Part shown: piece by piece, positions 5,220 to 5,498 of the stretch
Layout of the letters: each line of letters begins with the position of its first letter
How positions within the stretch are numbered: position 1 is the first letter of the stretch
DNA from: an uncultured Aliiroseovarius sp.
Lineage (GTDB): Bacteria > Pseudomonadota > Alphaproteobacteria > Rhodobacterales > Rhodobacteraceae
NCBI GenBank assembly: GCA_938023895.1
Contig: CALJDH010000236.1
Coordinates: forward strand, 1-5,498
Length of the DNA stretch: 5,498 bases
Reading direction: 5' to 3'
Made by a program: the position numbers and the translations under genes
The notes under the pieces: generated by a model
The model's input: only the letters and a program-made list of their open reading frames with translations
Told to the model about the DNA's origin: nothing
Databases searched by the model: none

Positions 5220-5498
5220 ACATCCAGCTCCTCCACAAACTTCGCGTTCTCCTGAATGTATTGGAAACGAAGTTCGGGTTTTTTGCCCATCAGTTGCTCG
5301 ACCAAGGACGCGGTTTCGCCGGGTTCGTCCTCGTCGATGGTCACGCGGATGAGCGTCCGGGATGCCGGGTCCATCGTGGTTTCTTTCAGGTCTTTTGCGT
5401 CCATCTCGCCCAGACCTTTAAAGCGGCTGACGTCGATTTTGCCTTTGCCGCCCAGACCTTTTTCCAGATGCGCGTCGCGTTCGGCCTCGTCCACGCAA
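5216..5498 (-). CDS. parE: DNA topoisomerase IV subunit B ParE, C-terminal part (cut by window edge)
   Basis: ParE is the ATPase/TOPRIM subunit of topoisomerase IV, which with ParC decatenates daughter chromosomes. The window holds the last 93 residues or so. They include the type IIA C-terminal motif RFKGLGEM followed by DLKETTMDPASRTLIRV. The family's closing helices end LMGKKPELRFQYIQENAKFVEELDV. The LKETTM wording and MGKKPELRF ending are those of alphaproteobacterial ParE; GyrB usually has RYKGLGEM...LWETT and a different tail. The tail reaches its normal end, so the downstream gene has not truncated it. The last codons contain GGAGGAG (5234-5228), which serves as the Shine-Dalgarno of the next gene. 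Confidence 0.9.
   Translation of the reverse strand, partial: CVDEAERDAHLEKGLGGKGKIDVSRFKGLGEMDAKDLKETTMDPASRTLIRVTIDEDEPGETASLVEQLMGKKPELRFQYIQENAKFVEELDV
5228..5234 (-). promoter_or_regulatory. Shine-Dalgarno inside parE that sets the TTG start of the DUF6615-like gene
   Basis: On the minus strand GGAGGAG is followed by 8 nt and then TTG (5219-5217), whose last two bases are the first two of the parE TGA. This fits termination-reinitiation coupling. An ATG at 5223-5221 in another frame meets a stop after five codons and is not a usable start. Confidence 0.7.

Overview
The window looks like a chromosomal segment of an alphaproteobacterium, most likely of the Rhodobacteraceae/Roseobacter group. 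The grounds are the GC-rich coding style and the protein sequences themselves: the LolC/LolD pair, the DUF3047 protein, the ParE C-terminus and the YbjN-like protein all read like versions I know from that family. This is judgement from memory, not a search.

Layout. On the minus strand at the left edge lies the N-terminus of proC (proline biosynthesis). It is preceded by a YbjN-domain gene (244-747), with a UUCG-capped hairpin between the two. A divergent intergenic region (748-1062) carries two DnaA-box-like 9-mers 21 bp apart. On the plus strand follow lolC (TTG start at 1063) and lolD, overlapping by 8 bp. They encode the inner-membrane ABC exporter that releases lipoproteins for transport to the outer membrane. 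Next come a secreted DUF3047 protein and a small lipid-anchored c-type cytochrome. The cytochrome gene has its own probable promoter and a 13-bp palindrome in its leader.

From the right edge, on the minus strand, the C-terminus of parE (topoisomerase IV subunit B) runs directly into an AT-richer gene (4470-5219). That gene encodes a DUF6615-like, probable PD-(D/E)XK nuclease-fold protein. It starts at a TTG that overlaps the parE stop codon and has a strong Shine-Dalgarno inside parE. It converges on the cytochrome gene. The 229-bp gap between them holds a large inverted repeat with stacked hairpins, resembling a paired REP/BIME element.

Most of the window is housekeeping or envelope biology: lipoprotein export, secreted proteins, proline synthesis and chromosome decatenation. 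The accessory component is the DUF6615-like gene attached to parE, together with the palindromic element beside it. No tRNA, rRNA, CRISPR array or transposase is visible.
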